Below are positions 9,433-22,117 of a stretch of DNA of 64,000 bases, piece by piece. Position 1 is the first letter of the stretch. Each line of letters starts with the position of its first letter. The notes beneath the pieces are model-generated. The model ran no database searches. It was given only the letters and a program-made list of their open reading frames with translations, and was not told the origin of the DNA. Source of the stretch: Geosiphon pyriformis (lineage: Eukaryota; Glomeromycota; Glomeromycetes; Archaeosporales; Geosiphonaceae); contig JAAOMT010000061.1 in assembly GCA_016748015.1 (NCBI GenBank), positions 186,001 to 250,000 on the forward strand. Direction: 5' to 3'. The position numbers and the translations under genes were made by a program.

Positions 9433-12400
9433 ATGTCGAGGCTACCAAAAATACCGACTGCTAGCGGTTTACCAGCCCCTGGTAGCAGTATTGGTTTGCC
9501 GACGCCTAATAATAATGGTTTACAAACTTCTAGTCTTCAACATCCAAAGAAAAGAACCATTTCTGCCCCACCAGCTAAAGTGTCTACTTTAAAAGAACTC
9601 ACTCCAGAACAGGAAGCGATTCTTCAGGAGGCAATGGAAAAATTTAATCCTGAAATTACACACAAAAATAATAATAATCAAAATACCAATCCAATCGCTT
9701 CGCCGGTACTCCCTTCAATATCAGCACCACTACAGCAACCCCTAAATTCCCCTTCAGGTCAATTACGTAAACCCGGCAGTCGAAAGCAAAGCATGTCTCG
9801 AGCAACACGTCCAGTTTTTCCATCGCTTTCTGAGATGCCACCACTACCCACACCTTTATCAACCTTATCGGAAGGGCGAAAGGTTGGCTTTAGTCAAAAT
9901 AATTCGTTTGGGTTACCTCCTCCTGGATCAACATTATTGATGCGTAACCCTTCTCCGTCATCTTCTCAAACACAATTGAGCTCACCCGCCACTGCAACAC
10001 CACCATCCACAGCTCTCAAAAATACTCGTGTACAAGCTCTGACTGCACCTCCTCCACGTCCAACTTCTCCTTCGCTCGCCTTATACAGCGTAGGTGAACG
10101 TGTGACAGTTGAATCAATGAACATTACAGGAACTTTACGATACCTGGGTCCACTTAATATCAAACCGGGGACATGGGCTGGAATAGAGTTAGATGTACCT
10201 GGAACAGGAAAAAATGATGGAAATGTTAATGGGTGTGTATTTTTAATTCGTTTCATTAATTAGCTCTGTAATTTTAATGCTAATTCCGAATTCATTTCTT
10301 ATAGATTTTCATATTTCACATGTCCACCGAAGACGGGTATATTTGTTCTCGCCACTAAACTTTCCAAATCCAAGCAAGAGTCTGATTCACAAGTGTCACT
10401 CAAGAAACCACCCTTATTATCACAATTTAACAAAAATACCTCATCAATATCTCGACCTCCATCGACCTCAAGTAATGCTAGCGACACACATTCTCCCGCT
10501 CAAACCACTCCTGCATTAACCAAACACGCACAACATGCCGCAATAGCTGCTTCTCGTATAACAGCAGGATCACGTGCTTCTAAATACATTGGTGTTACTG
10601 CTTCGCAGTTAAAGCAAAAGTCTTTGGTAAAACCTGCCGGAATCACTCAACCTCTCCATACTTCTGATTCCAATAATTGCGATCCACCCAACTCATCTAG
10701 ATTAAAACCAAGCTTAGCTCGGCCAAGTACGAATAATTTAAAGTCGCCACTAACTTCTAGTGCTAGGGTTAATCGAAGAAGAGATTCTAATTCCTCAAAC
10801 GGATCAGCGGCTTCCGGCGTATCTCAACAAGCCTATCAGTCTCCTCACTCGCACCCGTTTGGTTTTCAACGCTTATCCAGAGCTCCTACTCCTAATGAAC
10901 AAATTGAATCCCAACCATCATTTTCGGATAGTGAATCCCCTACTACGAAGGGTGAAATGACAAATAAATCACTTCAAGAGAAAATTCAAAAGCTTCTTTC
11001 TAAAGATCGTGAAACGATTGATAGTGCTCCCCTGAATATGTTTGATCAACAAGCTCTTCGCATCCAACAATTGCAGATGAAGATAGAAGTTTTAGAATCA
11101 GAAAATACATCTTTGAAGATGCAGAATAACAAGACAGGCACATCTCGTGGTGTTGGAGAGACTGAAAAGGATTCTGCTGCCTCGGAAGGGCAATGGGATG
11201 CCGAGAAAAAGAAATTAAATGAGCAAATTTCTCAGCTCACAAATCAACTTGAAGAATCACACAAAGGTCATCATCATCGCCCAAGCACATCATTATCGAT
11301 GTTAGCTGATGAAGACATAATGAACGACAAGGTTCTTCAACTTACTGAATTGATTGAACAAAAAGATGCTAGTGTCAAATCACTTGAGGAATCGCTTAGC
11401 AAAGCAAATTTACAATCCGAAGAGTATCAGAATAGGCTCAAGGGGCTAGAACAAATAACAAAAAATCAAGGCGAAAAGATTCAAGAATTGATTGCAAGTA
11501 GTGTGAAAAAATCCGAATCCTCAGCCAGTGAAGCTGCTTCAGCTAAGCGAATCGCAGAATTAGAAAAGTTAGTTGATGAAAAAGCTCTGGAAATTGGACA
11601 GCTCGTTATCAAACTCGATCAAGCACAAGTCGTTGCCTCTAACCTCAAATCTGCCGGTCAAGAAACCATCAATATTTATGAAGAGAAAGTTGCTGCGTTG
11701 TCTCAGCAAATTGAAGATTTAAAAAAAGCCGGTTCGGAAACAATAGCTCTCTATGATTCAGCGACAGTAAAGTTGGATGAGCGAGAAACTAAGATTAATA
11801 CTTTGGAAAGAGAAGCCGAGGAGCTTCGATCTGCTGGAGTCGAGGCGATTGATGTATATGAAAAGACAATTGAGGATTTCAAGAAGGAGATGGAAGAGGT
11901 GAAATTGCAATTGAGCAAAAAGGAAGAAGCACTTGTAATTTCGCGTAAAGAATTAGAGACGTTGAGATTGATACAAAAAGAATTGACCGAAGCCAAATCA
12001 CAATTAGAAATTAAAGATAAATGCGAAGAAGGTCTTCGCAACCAATTAATCGATTTACAGACGGGCTTGGAACATATGATGCGTGCAGATGCTAAATCGC
12101 GCGAGCAAATTTATCATTTGAAGGATGATATAAAGGAATCTCAATCAACCGTTAGCCGACAACTGGATGAAATTACCGCCTTGAAAAATAATGTCCAGGA
12201 ACTCATGGGGGCAAATCCCACCGATGAAATTGAAAAAGTTCAAGCCATGTTTGAGGACGATATCAAGAGATTGCAAGAAGAATTGGAAAATTCTCGGAAA
12301 TCGTTATCTGAGGCACAATTAGAAAAACGTGCTGCTTTAGGTGAATCGAATGGATTAAGGGACGAAAAGTCTTTATTAGACAAGAAAATGCAAGATAATG

Positions 12401-14272
12401 AACAGAAAAAGTCACAGTTAGAGGAGGAGTTGAATGGATTGAGAAAAATTTTGAAAGAAAAGGAGGATAAAAATTATCAACTAGGTAGAGAGCTAGAAGA
12501 CTTGAATCTCAACTTAAAAGAGCTTGAAGAAACAAAGAATATCGCAATTAATCGATCAGAAGAAGAAAAAGAAAAATTGAACAATGAGATCCAAAACTTA
12601 AAAACTAATATAACGGAGCTAGAGGAAAGTACTAATAATGCGGTTCACCATGCTGAAGAAGAAAAGTCTCTCTTGCGGCAGCAGTTGAAAGACTTCCAAG
12701 AAAAGACCAAAGAGCTTGAAGATTCCAGTAAAAGTGCCATTCAACAAGCGAATGAGGAAAAGGCTGCATTGACTGAAGCGCGTAATGCTACCTTGAAAAA
12801 CATTGATGGCATAAAAATACAGCTTCAAGAATTAGCAGCTAAGGCTAGAGAGAATGACCAACTCAAGGAGTCTCTTGAAAGTAAGTCCGCTGAATTGAAA
12901 GAACTATCGGAAAAACTTGAATCTCTACAAATTGCAAGGGATCAACTTACAATTTCAGAAATTGAATGCAAGAACTTTGAGAATGAGTTGGATAGTTATC
13001 GATCCGAAAATAAACAATTCAAGGAATTGATGCTTGCTAACAGCAAAACATCTACCGAGTCTTCCCTACAATTATCCCAAGAGATCATTGATAAATTGGC
13101 TATGTATGAAGAACAGGTGTCTGGTCTTAAGCATATTATACACGAATTAACTCGGGAAAATGTTAAGATAGCGGGTGAGAATAAAAAAATTTTGTCCGAA
13201 CAAGAAAAACTTGCTGAAGCTCACAAGCAAGTTGAAAACGAATGTTTCAAATTAATGGATGAACTTGAACGATTACATAGCGAGTCATTAAGTGGTCAGG
13301 GAATTTTGGTATCTTCGACCATTTCAGAGACATATTCCACAAACTCCAATCCAGAAACTCCCCGTGATGATCCTAGTGCAGAGAATTCAGCAGAGGAAGA
13401 TAACAATTCTTCCCCTGTTGCTCTTACAAACCCAAGTGGAAATCCAATAGCTGATTTGAATCGTTTACAATCGCTGCTAACTGAGAAACAAACTCAGCTG
13501 GATCGAATGTCTTCTCTTCATAATTCAGAAATTCGTGAGTTGCGTCAAAAAGTTAATGAACTAGAAAAATCCAAACAACGTGAGGTCAACACTCTCACGA
13601 AAGATGTAGCTGAATTAGAGTCTTTGGTTGAAAGTAAAATTTTCCGAGAAGCTGATCTGGAGGAGGAAGTTCAACGTGAACGACAAGCTTCCAAACGATT
13701 ACGGGATGAAATTGAAGATCTGAAAGAGCATGTAAGAGAGATGAGGAACATGGTAAATGATGATCTTTCACTCTCACTACATACATCTCTCAGTACTGCC
13801 GCTTCCCCGAATTCACCATCAGTTAGAATGAAAGAAAAAGATGGTGAAATGCATGAAAATGATTCTGCGAAACTCTATTGTGAAATATGTGAAGAAGAAG
13901 GACATGATATAATACATTGCAAAGCAGTTTTTGGGGCTGATTCTAATGCTCTTGGGATTGTTCCTCTGCCAATAGTGGCGAGTAATGGTAATATCAGCGA
14001 GGATAGACCGGTAAGCAGTTGATTTTATGAATTAATCCTTTCATAACCTGTCTGTGCATGTCTATTTCTATTTATTGCTACTTTTTTTCCTCTCGTGGAA
14101 CCTATCTACTACCCATTTGACAGTATAATTTCTTTTAGTTGGATGAGTTTTAATGAAAAATTCTGTTTTTCCCGCTTCACTTACCCTTGAAAAATGATAG
14201 TATTGCGAAAATTGTGAAGAGTACGGACGACACTCGACCGAGGATTGTCCAAATCAAGACGAGACTTTCTAA
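9433..14272 (+). CDS. CLIP-170-type CAP-Gly microtubule plus-end protein
   Basis: Model: exons 9433-10232, 10305-14010, 14201-14272; 1525 residues. The ATG at 9433 is chosen because it opens the frame (MSRLPKIP...). Residues 1-215 are Ser/Pro-rich. A CAP-Gly domain follows at about 218-285 (GERVTVESMNITGTLRYLGP, then the GKNDG tubulin/EEY-binding motif), split by intron 1 inside a Gly codon. Residues 300-500 are again Ser-rich and basic; 500-1400 form a long coiled coil. Two zinc knuckles close the protein: CEICEEEGHDIIHC at about 1459 and CENCEEYGRHSTEDC at about 1504, the second encoded by the small last exon. The C-terminus is DETF, the EEY/F-type tail known from CLIP-170. The family tracks growing microtubule ends and links them to dynein/dynactin. 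A CCCTTTAG just upstream suggests a 5' UTR intron. If intron 2 is retained, the protein ends at 14022 without the second knuckle. Confidence 0.93.
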
Positions 14273-14707
14273 AATTCTTTGAGGAAAAATACTCCATGTA
14301 TTACAAAGCGAGATGTGGTTATTAATTATTTTCTGCGATTCATTTTTTACGATAAATTAATTCTTTGATTTCTCATTTGCATAATTACAAATGGGTGAAA
14401 TAATTATGGTGTCTATTTTATATAGAAGCCCCCTTGTGATTATCTGCAAAATTTGTACATTTTTTTTGTTTCTAGATAGATTTTATTTTATTCTATAATT
14501 GTACAGGCTGTGCGAATCCATGCATGTGAAATAAAACTAGAGAAAGATTTTCACAATAGAACTAAATAGTAACCGTAGTAAGGAAAATTGATTAAAACTA
14601 ATTAGAAACTTAAAAAATATCTATTTTATGACCCATTACTAATAATCACGAAATTTGAGTGATGATACAAAAATAGTCTATTCTATAAAGTAAATTAGGT
14701 TTCACGA
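14273..14707. other. Convergent 3' flanks of the CLIP-170-like and ceramidase genes
   Basis: This 435-bp spacer lies between two gene 3' ends. It is A+T-rich with several AATAAA-like motifs on both strands (for example AATAAA at about 14530 on plus). No coding or RNA feature is seen. Confidence 0.5.
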
Positions 14708-15992
14708 TCATTCTTGTTTGTTATAAGTCCGCGCAATTTGTGGCACAAATCCCAGAAACCATTTAACTTCCCATTCATGTTCTTTTCCAGGTTTATCCAA
14801 CAACACTACTCGGATATACTGATTATAGACCATCCACCAATACGTGCCAAGAGCAGTAAGAATATGCCACCAACCATGGAATTCCAAGAAGTGCGCTAAT
14901 GGCAGTCCAAGGAAATTTCTGGCGGCTATGAGATGTGTGCAAGCGATATTATCCACGTTCCATAAGAAAAATCCAAGAGCAAATAATCCTGCACCACCGA
15001 ACAGTAAGAATTTCAAGTTGGCACGTGTTTGCAAGTTCTCGACGCGTTGAAGTAACAAAACGGATCGTATATGCAGAGCAGATACTAAAAATGCACAAGC
15101 CACTTGGTGAAATACCGGATCTCCGATATAGAGGTAGGCCAAGGTGATAGTGATAGCGTAGATAAACAAACTGAAGGGAAATATAAAACCAAACTTTGGA
15201 CGCTCGTGTATTTCGTAGCTGTGAATGATAATAAATTTAGTAAGTATAGGTCAAAAACCGAAATATCAAGATCTTATGAATTGAACTTACATATTGTACA
15301 AAAGAATGCAAGTGCCGTAAATCACTGATAAAAAAGGAAAAGGTTTGGCATCAAAGAGGAGCTTAGCGATATTAAGGTTGTGACCAACACTTACTTGGCA
15401 ATTCGTCTAATAATTGAAATTCAAACAAAAGAGTCATATGGAAGAACCATGAACCAATTCCGATAGTAGCAATTCCCATGTGAGCAAATATGAATCGTTT
15501 GCCCAAATCATATTTCAAGGTTGTGTAAATTCCAAAAAGCGCCAGGCAAACTAAAAAAAAGGCGCGTTGAAATTTATGTTAAAATAAATAAAGATATTCT
15601 CACTTAGAGCTTGATTATTTACCGAATGTAAGATTTGTCGTCGTGTTTATGAATTCGGCAAAGTATTCATGCACCTTGTAATTTTCCTATTAATTTTCGC
15701 GCGTAATTAGGTTGAATTAAAGATTAGTTACTTCGTATTCTGGAAGATTGATGATTAGACTATAAAAAGAGCAATATATCTTATTGAAGGCCTTCTTACT
15801 TCACACCAATCTAGGGTTGAAGTACTGTAACATAAGGGAAAGTGAGTACCATCATATTTTTGGTCATAAATACTATAATTGTGATTCTTTATTGAGTGAA
15901 AATGAATTAGTAAAAACTTACCCGTGTCCCCAAAAAGGTACATTTTGATCAGAGGTCGCGTTAACTTCAGAGCTAGAGGTTGATTTCGACAT
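14708..15992 (-). CDS. Alkaline ceramidase (ACER/Ypc1 family)
   Basis: Six exons: 15992-15922, 15824-15800, 15686-15623, 15550-15395, 15324-15291, 15218-14708; 286 residues, close to the family norm. The protein cleaves ceramide to sphingoid base and fatty acid in ER/Golgi membranes. It shows about seven hydrophobic segments. By alignment with human ACER3, the calcium-site residues appear as D29, W30, E32, N34 and E43 (STLDWCEENYKVHEYFAEF). The zinc site appears as H91 (GSWFFHMTLLF), H231 and H235 (LEFHGWWHILTALG), with S87 and D102 (LLDELPM), a constant offset of ten residues for the first half. All expected catalytic residues are present, so it should be active. Exon 2 is only 25 nt; its joins keep the frame and reproduce the conserved motif. 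It is divergent from the ataxin-3 gene. Confidence 0.93.
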
Positions 15993-16438
15993 ATTTAAAG
16001 GGTAATGTTAATTAACAGAAAGAACGAACCAAGGGAAAAAGTCACGATTACCCTAAATTGCTAAATGGATCAATCAATGATTGTCTATTTATTTTTTTGT
16101 CAACTTCTATTTCCCCGCGTAAAAGGCCCTTTCAATAAAAATTTATTTTATTTTGTACTAAAAATAGACTAGAGCCTTTGGTTACAATAGTATCGTGAGA
16201 TTAATCTTCCCGATCAAAGGGCCAATCAGGATTTGTTGCTACATAAGGGAATCTTGCATACATTCTCACACACAAAAGGAGGATATTTAAATTAACAAGA
16301 TTAGACTGGATTTATCACAGGAGTCTCGAGACCTCTTAGGTTAGGAACTTTTCTCCTTTTCACGGATCCTTAATACCTTACTAGCTGCTTAAGTTCATTT
16401 CCACACGATATAATACCTGCTGGTTTCATTTGAGGATA
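15993..16438. promoter_or_regulatory. Shared divergent promoter region (ceramidase / ataxin-3)
   Basis: 446 bp separate the two start codons. It holds pyrimidine-rich tracts and a TATTTATTTTTTTG stretch, but no motif I can name with confidence. The bidirectional role is inferred from layout. Confidence 0.45.
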
Positions 16439-17750
16439 ATGGCGGATCTTGTTCCATACTTATTTTGGGAAAAGGTAAGACTTAAAACATCAAAGTGGCC
16501 CTTAATCTTCATTGCTCACTCAAGACTTTTACCTGAAAAAAGCAAGAAGGCCAATTATGTGCTCAACATTGCTTGAATTCTCTTTTACAAGGTACTTAAT
16601 TTTTGTTTCTTTTCTTTGGCAAAAAATGAATGACATTGAGATTTTTATTAATTAGATTAGATTTTCAATAGGCGAACTTTTTACGGCAGTCGATTTGAGC
16701 ATAATTGCTCGTGAATTAGATCAGGCTGAACAAGCCGCTTTGCAAGAAGGTGCGTATCCAGGGGAATTCAAGATTGATCCACAAAATAATATAAGTCAAA
16801 ACATGGATGATTCAGGATTCTTCTCAGTTCAAGTAAATAAATTTTCAATTTGGTTTTATTATCTGTGCACAGTTAATCTAAAATTTAGTATTGATAACAT
16901 ATTAAAGGTTCTGAGTCATGCGCTAAAAGTGTGGAACCTTGGTATTTGATAGATTTTTTCACCTATGAACAGTCTTTGTATTTGTTTATTATCTCAACAC
17001 AATATCTCTTATTCCATTATGACAGAAATTGTCCCTATTGGTTCAATGGAATGCAGAAGTGTAAGAGAATACCCAGAGTGAGTTGGATATTTGCAAACTT
17101 ACTTTTTTTTCTGTTAATGACAAACTCCACTTTCAGGGTTGAAATTGCCTATATATGTAATCTACATCAACACTGGTAAAGCGCATCAAGCATTTGACCT
17201 TTGAATATTACCAATTATTCACGACGACATTTCATAATTAAATTTGTGATTCGATTTTCAAGGTTTACTCTAAGAAAATTTGGTGGACAAGCAACCCGTT
17301 GGTATAACTTGGACTCATTATTAAAAGGTCCTGAGTGGATCAGCGAAACGTATTTAGGAATGTTGATTACTCAATTAGAGAATGATGGTATTTATTAATT
17401 TTTCCAAAAAAAAAAGCAAGATATATATTAATTGAAACCAATTTTTATTCACTATAGGATACAGTATTTTTGTGGTCAAAGGGCTGCTGTCAAGTAGTCA
17501 GGCTGACGTGTATGCTGAAGAACATCCAGAACCTTTCCCTGAGCGGAAGGACAAATCACCTGAGCCAATTGAAGATGATGAATATGAAGATGCAATGGTG
17601 GCGGCGGCAATAGCAGCAAGTTTAGAAAATTTTAGTAAGGAAAATATTGGAAATTCTTTATCTCAAAGTGATCAATCTACTACAATTTCAACTACAATTG
17701 AGCCATCACTGGAAGAATTGAGGACAAAAAGGTTGGCGCGTTTCGGTTGA
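16439..17750 (+). CDS. Ataxin-3-like Josephin deubiquitinase
   Basis: Eight exons: 16439-16474, 16543-16591, 16672-16832, 16908-16941, 17026-17077, 17137-17175, 17263-17387, 17458-17750; 262 residues. The N-terminal 185 residues form a Josephin domain starting MADLVPYLFWEKQEGQLCAQ. The catalytic triad is visible as C18 (QLCAQHCLN), H123 (HQHWFTLRK) and N139 (RWYNLDSLL), equivalent to human C14, H119 and N134. A ubiquitin-interacting motif follows at about residues 204-222 (DEYEDAMVAAAIAASLE). There is no polyglutamine tract. The family trims ubiquitin chains in ERAD and protein quality control with Cdc48/p97. Introns are 67-98 bp with GT-AG ends, and every join keeps the frame. Confidence 0.95.
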
Positions 17751-18999
17751 AACTTGATATCATGACGCCCCTTTTAAATCGAGTTTATAAGGGCAACTAT
17801 TTATTTGAATCTTATTAATCTCGCAGCCGAATATTTTCTTACTTTAAGAATTAAAACTTTGACATGGTAAAATGGATTTTGATTCGATATAGCGCATGAT
17901 GTTATTATAGATACCATAATATTCTTGAAACCTGTTTTGGAATATTCTACCTAATTGGTTTGAACGAGACTCGGGGGATTAAATCGAAATGATCCCATGA
18001 TGGAAGCGTTACATAGCGGGAATTACCCTTTTTTCAAACTCGAATATTCAGGTTTAATGCTCTAAGGAATTAATCAACAGGACATTTATTTCCCACAAGA
18101 TTTTTAATTATCCTTACGGATATTTTATCCAAAAAAAGATAAAGTCTTATGTACTCAAGATTGCAGTTTAAACTTCATCAAAAGAAATTTCATGTTTGTT
18201 TTCTTAAAATGCAGTTTTGTATTTGAATAATTTAAACAATTAGAATATTATCAATTTTGATTGGGAATTATTATCAAGTGTATAAATTTGTTGTATTAAT
18301 AAACGTTAGTATTAAACATTTAAACATTAATTGAGCTTGATTATTTAATTAATTAATAGTGCAAATTTCACGAAGTGAATAGTGATTAAGCATTCCATCC
18401 AATACAAAAATACTTTCGGATTTTTTAATTGTTATTGCAAGCCACATTAGGACATTATCATAAAAAGATTGGAAAAAAGGGACGTAACAGTATTTTATAA
18501 TAAAATTTAGCTTTTCCACTTTAAAGCACATCAAGGTCGTTCAGAATTACAAATTACCTCCTATAAATTTCCAATGACTTGTTTTTTTTAATATATAGAC
18601 ATTTAAAAAATATTAGATTTCAACAAAGAGAGAACTTGTTCCATTCACTGTTCAAGGCAAAAAACCAAACCTTTAGTTCTTGTCAATTAAAAATGGGTTT
18701 AAAATGTTCAGGATTGAAAGATAAAAATTTTTCCTTATTTAGATATTTTCATTCTAAAATTTTATTTTAGTTTATGGAACATTTATCGACAAAAAAATGC
18801 AAAGGCGATTAACCTCACCTAGAGTTGAGATGAAACAACCATTCGAAATGATCATGTTCCTCATATCACCGCCAAAAACCAATTGGGTATAATTGTGATT
18901 GTGGAGATAATAATAATAATAATGCGGTGGAAGAAAATTGAAAATCCAACAACTTTTTAACAGAACATTATCAATTTTACACAAGGCCAAAATTTTTAT
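17751..18999. other. Intergenic, no gene recognised
   Basis: The first 250 bp are the 3' flank of the ataxin-3 gene. The rest is increasingly A+T-rich; the open stretches are short and of skewed composition. A (TAA)n-like microsatellite lies at about 18905-18922. Nothing else is supported. Confidence 0.5.
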
Positions 19000-19490
19000 T
19001 TATTAAACTGATTCAATTATAAAAGAACTATTTAACATGAGTCACCAAATTATTTAATCTTTAGAAAATTATCTTTGTTTTATTTTTTTTAGTATATATT
19101 TTTAAACAATTTTTTTAATACGTACATCATCTAAATTTTTTTCGTTTTGGTTTTTTTTGTCAATTTGTAAAAGATTTAAAAAATGTTTTGATGTATTTTT
19201 ACTTAATAAAATTTGTTTGATAATTGAACACATTAAATATTAAGTTGTTTTTTGATAAAATCACATATAAAGTTTTGAATGCTTTTTTTAAAACACAAAT
19301 TATGTTAAAATTTAAAAATGTTAATGTACAATCTACTTACCCAAAACAGTAATAATATTATTATGATGTATTTTTTTGCTTTACAAATCAAAAATTGCAA
19401 CCACATTTTACATAAAATTTGGCTTGGATATTTTTGGCTTGTTCAAAGTTTAGATCTTAATCCAATCAAAAACCTATGGGTGTGCAAATC
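19000..19490 (+). mobile_element. Tc1/mariner-like transposase remnant
   Basis: At about 19438-19480 one frame reads LVQSLDLNPIKNLWV, the hallmark of the Tc1/mariner DDE region (consensus S-P-D-L-N-P-I-E-N-L-W). The final catalytic Glu reads Lys, a G-to-A change. Just upstream, NQKLQPHFT may be the decayed DNAPxH block in another frame. The rest of 19000-19400 is too decayed to align, and I found no terminal inverted repeats. Confidence 0.5.
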
Positions 19491-20640
19491 CTAGAATCAA
19501 TAGAGATTGCAAGGATGGGAGCTGTCTGCTTGGGTTTCGCAGACTTGTCTTTGCGCAAGAAAACGTGCATTCGTTGGTTTGTCTAGAATACGCAAGTTTG
19601 CCGTCAGATGTAATATTGTGCGGATAGGCTTAGTTTCGAAGTGGAAAGCCCATAGCACGCATTTACCCTTGTTATATGAAGGTTTACCTTGTGTCGATTT
19701 GCATAGACATGGATTGACGAAGTGTAAAGACACGAGAGATAGAAACGATTCCACGATACTGCGAATCATAATAGTGTGATGCAATGACTTACGTGACTGG
19801 AAAGAAAGATATGTGCGGGCTCACCTTGTTGTCGTTGTGTGTTACCTCTAATAATTTCGTCTCGTGCTGTCAGCGCTGATCAAGGGCTTCATTAGTGAGA
19901 TTAGTAGGAGCTGAACCTAAGCAACTTCTTAAGACGGATGGGGGGCTCTACCAAACCAGATAGCCGAAATACCATCAAAAAAGACATTTTTGTTGAAACA
20001 TCATAGGTTTCTTTTCTGTAATGTCATTTTACTTATTTAACCCAACACAACGCCTTTTGTCACATCCCCAATATGGTATTAAAGGAAAATCTTGCAAAGC
20101 CCATCTATTGCTTTAAGAGCTGTGGTAAGGATATACCTTGGCCAGCAACATGGGCTTGAGAATTTCTTCCGAGCGTTGCATGCTGCGGTTGTCTTGGTTT
20201 TCGTCTTGCGCTTTTTGCATGTTCTGGTGCTCTCTTCTGTATTTAGCTGCTCGCTGTCCTTGCATTCTGCAGCTAAAGATCTTGTGACAAAAATATCCTG
20301 GGAAAGTTCGTGTTCGTTGGAGGTTTTATCGTCGAAGAGAACAAAGTTTTCCAGAATGAAGATATATTGGAGGAAAGTGGTAGAGACAATATCCACTCCT
20401 TTCCAATAGGGCCTTAAGTTCCGGTCGTTTGAAGTTGACACCTGAGCCGATATCGCTGAGAAGTTGGTAGGTTGGAAATCGAGAAAGGAGAAATCACTTT
20501 TGTCACCCGAGATCCTTTTTGCTTGGCGCTAGAGAAGAAGTGGCGGCGGCGGTGGTAATCTGCCTTTTGGGAAGTTAATTCGAGAAAAAGGAAAGAGAGT
20601 GCCAGTTGGAGATGTCTTAGCGGCGATCTTTCCCTGCTTA
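19460..20640 (-). pseudogene. GC-richer locus with scattered coding-like blocks, unidentified
   Basis: Composition changes sharply to near-balanced at about 19460-20640, unlike the A+T-rich flanks. The minus strand has several peptide-like runs in different frames: RRSMQRSEEILKPMLLAK-like text near 20150 before a GTATAT donor, QHETKLLE near 19865, an open stretch at 20441-20079, and RMHVFLRKDKSAKPKQTAP near 19540 after a CTAG acceptor. One in-frame TGA near 19878 could be a former CGA. I could not assemble a continuous model or name a family. It may be an intron-rich gene, a decayed gene, or an RNA locus. Confidence 0.3.
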
Positions 20641-20758
20641 AGCCAACAACCTAAGGTTGTGTACTGTCAAGATAAATACATGGGGTATTTTATTTTCAAG
20701 ATTTTGAATCTAATCTGCGTTACTAAAGTATAAGCACATCTAATCTAGTACATGTAAA

Positions 20759-22117
20759 ATGGAGAAAAATAAGCATGTAACTTTTTCCCTCGAAACAAAG
20801 GAAGATCCATCCAAAGGTTTTTGTGAAGAGATTTCTAGCCTTAAAGAGCCTGTTTTTTTAGAAAAGCAACGGCGGAAAGAAGAAGAAGCTTTGGAAAAGC
20901 AATTCATCGAGGCGATTTCGAACGGTGACTATGAATTGACTAAAACTTTGTTAGATGAAGAAGGCGACGTGTGGTACAGGAATGAGCAAGTATGCTAGAA
21001 TTTTTTCATTCCAACCCCTAAATAGTTCTCAATTTGTATTATTTCTCAAAAAAGGGGGTTAGCCCTTTACATTTTGCTTGCCTCAATGGCCACTTTGAGT
21101 TAGTAACGTTGTTGCTTGAAAATGGTCATGCATGGAATGCAGTTGATCTCAAAGGGGTATCAGCTGCTGAATATGCCAAAAGAAATGGGCATGAAGTCAT
21201 ATATCAGCGTCTTTTGGAGGAAGGCTGTCGGGTAGAACTAATTCTCGGTATTGAGTTTTCCTTTTTATCGTTAATTAATAATTTGGCAAAATTTATCCCT
21301 GTTTTTATTGACCTATGAATTCTCAAAAAGGATATTTTAGGAAAAACGACATTGAAGATGAAGATCCCGAGGCACCAAATCAAGATTATCTGACGAAGCC
21401 TCTTCACTACTCCGAAGATGGCACTCGATTGCTCGACTATGAATGCAATGGAGTTATGATGGGTTGGGAACGACCACTAATGGATAGACATGCCGAGATT
21501 ATTTGCACAAATGAGGGTCTTGATATTCTTAATATTGGATTTGGGCTTGGATTAGTTGATGATGCCATTCAAAGATACAAACCCCGTTCCCATACCATTA
21601 TAGAAGCTCATACCGACGTGTTTAGCCATATGATTGAAAAAGGCTGGGATAAGAAGCCTGGCATAAAAATTATATTTGGGCGATGGCAAGATGTTCTGGA
21701 ACAGCTTGAAACATATGATGGCATCTTTTTTGATACATTTGGAGAATTCTATGATGATCTTCAAGAATTCCATGAGGAATTACCAAACCTCCTACGAGCA
21801 GAAGGAGTTTATTCCTTCTTTAACGGATTGGGTAAACATTTTATTGTTACTGGTCTTTTTTATTATTTTCAATCCATATTAAGTATTAATTCAATACCAA
21901 TGCTTTTTGCCTGAGGAAAATAGGAGCCACTAACCCTTTTTTTCATGATGTGTATTGTCGGATCGCTGAAATGCACTTGTTAGAGGTTGGTATGAGTACT
22001 CAATTCCAAGAGATCTCAATTGATCCTTCCGCCGACGAAATTTGGGAAGGGGTCAAGGGACGATACTGGACATTGGAAACCTATAGGCTGCCAATTTGTC
22101 AATTTTTAAAAGTTTAG
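20759..22117 (+). CDS. RMT2: Protein arginine N-methyltransferase 2 (Rmt2-like, type IV)
   Basis: Four exons: 20759-20989, 21055-21247, 21331-21831, 21924-22117; 372 residues. An acidic/basic helical N-terminus is followed by ankyrin-like repeats at about 78-135 (GVSPLHFACLNGHFELVTLL). The methyltransferase domain covers the rest. It shows GWERPLMDRHAE, the AdoMet-binding motif DILNIGFGLGLVDDA, EAH after motif I, GIFFDTFGEFYDDL, and YSFFNGLGAT near the last junction. This order is typical of fungal Rmt2, which methylates the delta nitrogen of an arginine in ribosomal protein L12 (yeast 412 residues). The exon 2/3 join uses an AAAAAG acceptor at 21330; the TTTTAG at 21340 would break the frame. 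Convergent with the TRIP4-like gene. Confidence 0.93.

Noticed and set aside
20092-20409. Plus-strand open stretch of about 105 codons with hydrophobic runs
   Set aside because: It mirrors an open stretch on the minus strand in the same GC-richer locus, has no homology I can see, and has no supporting splice structure.
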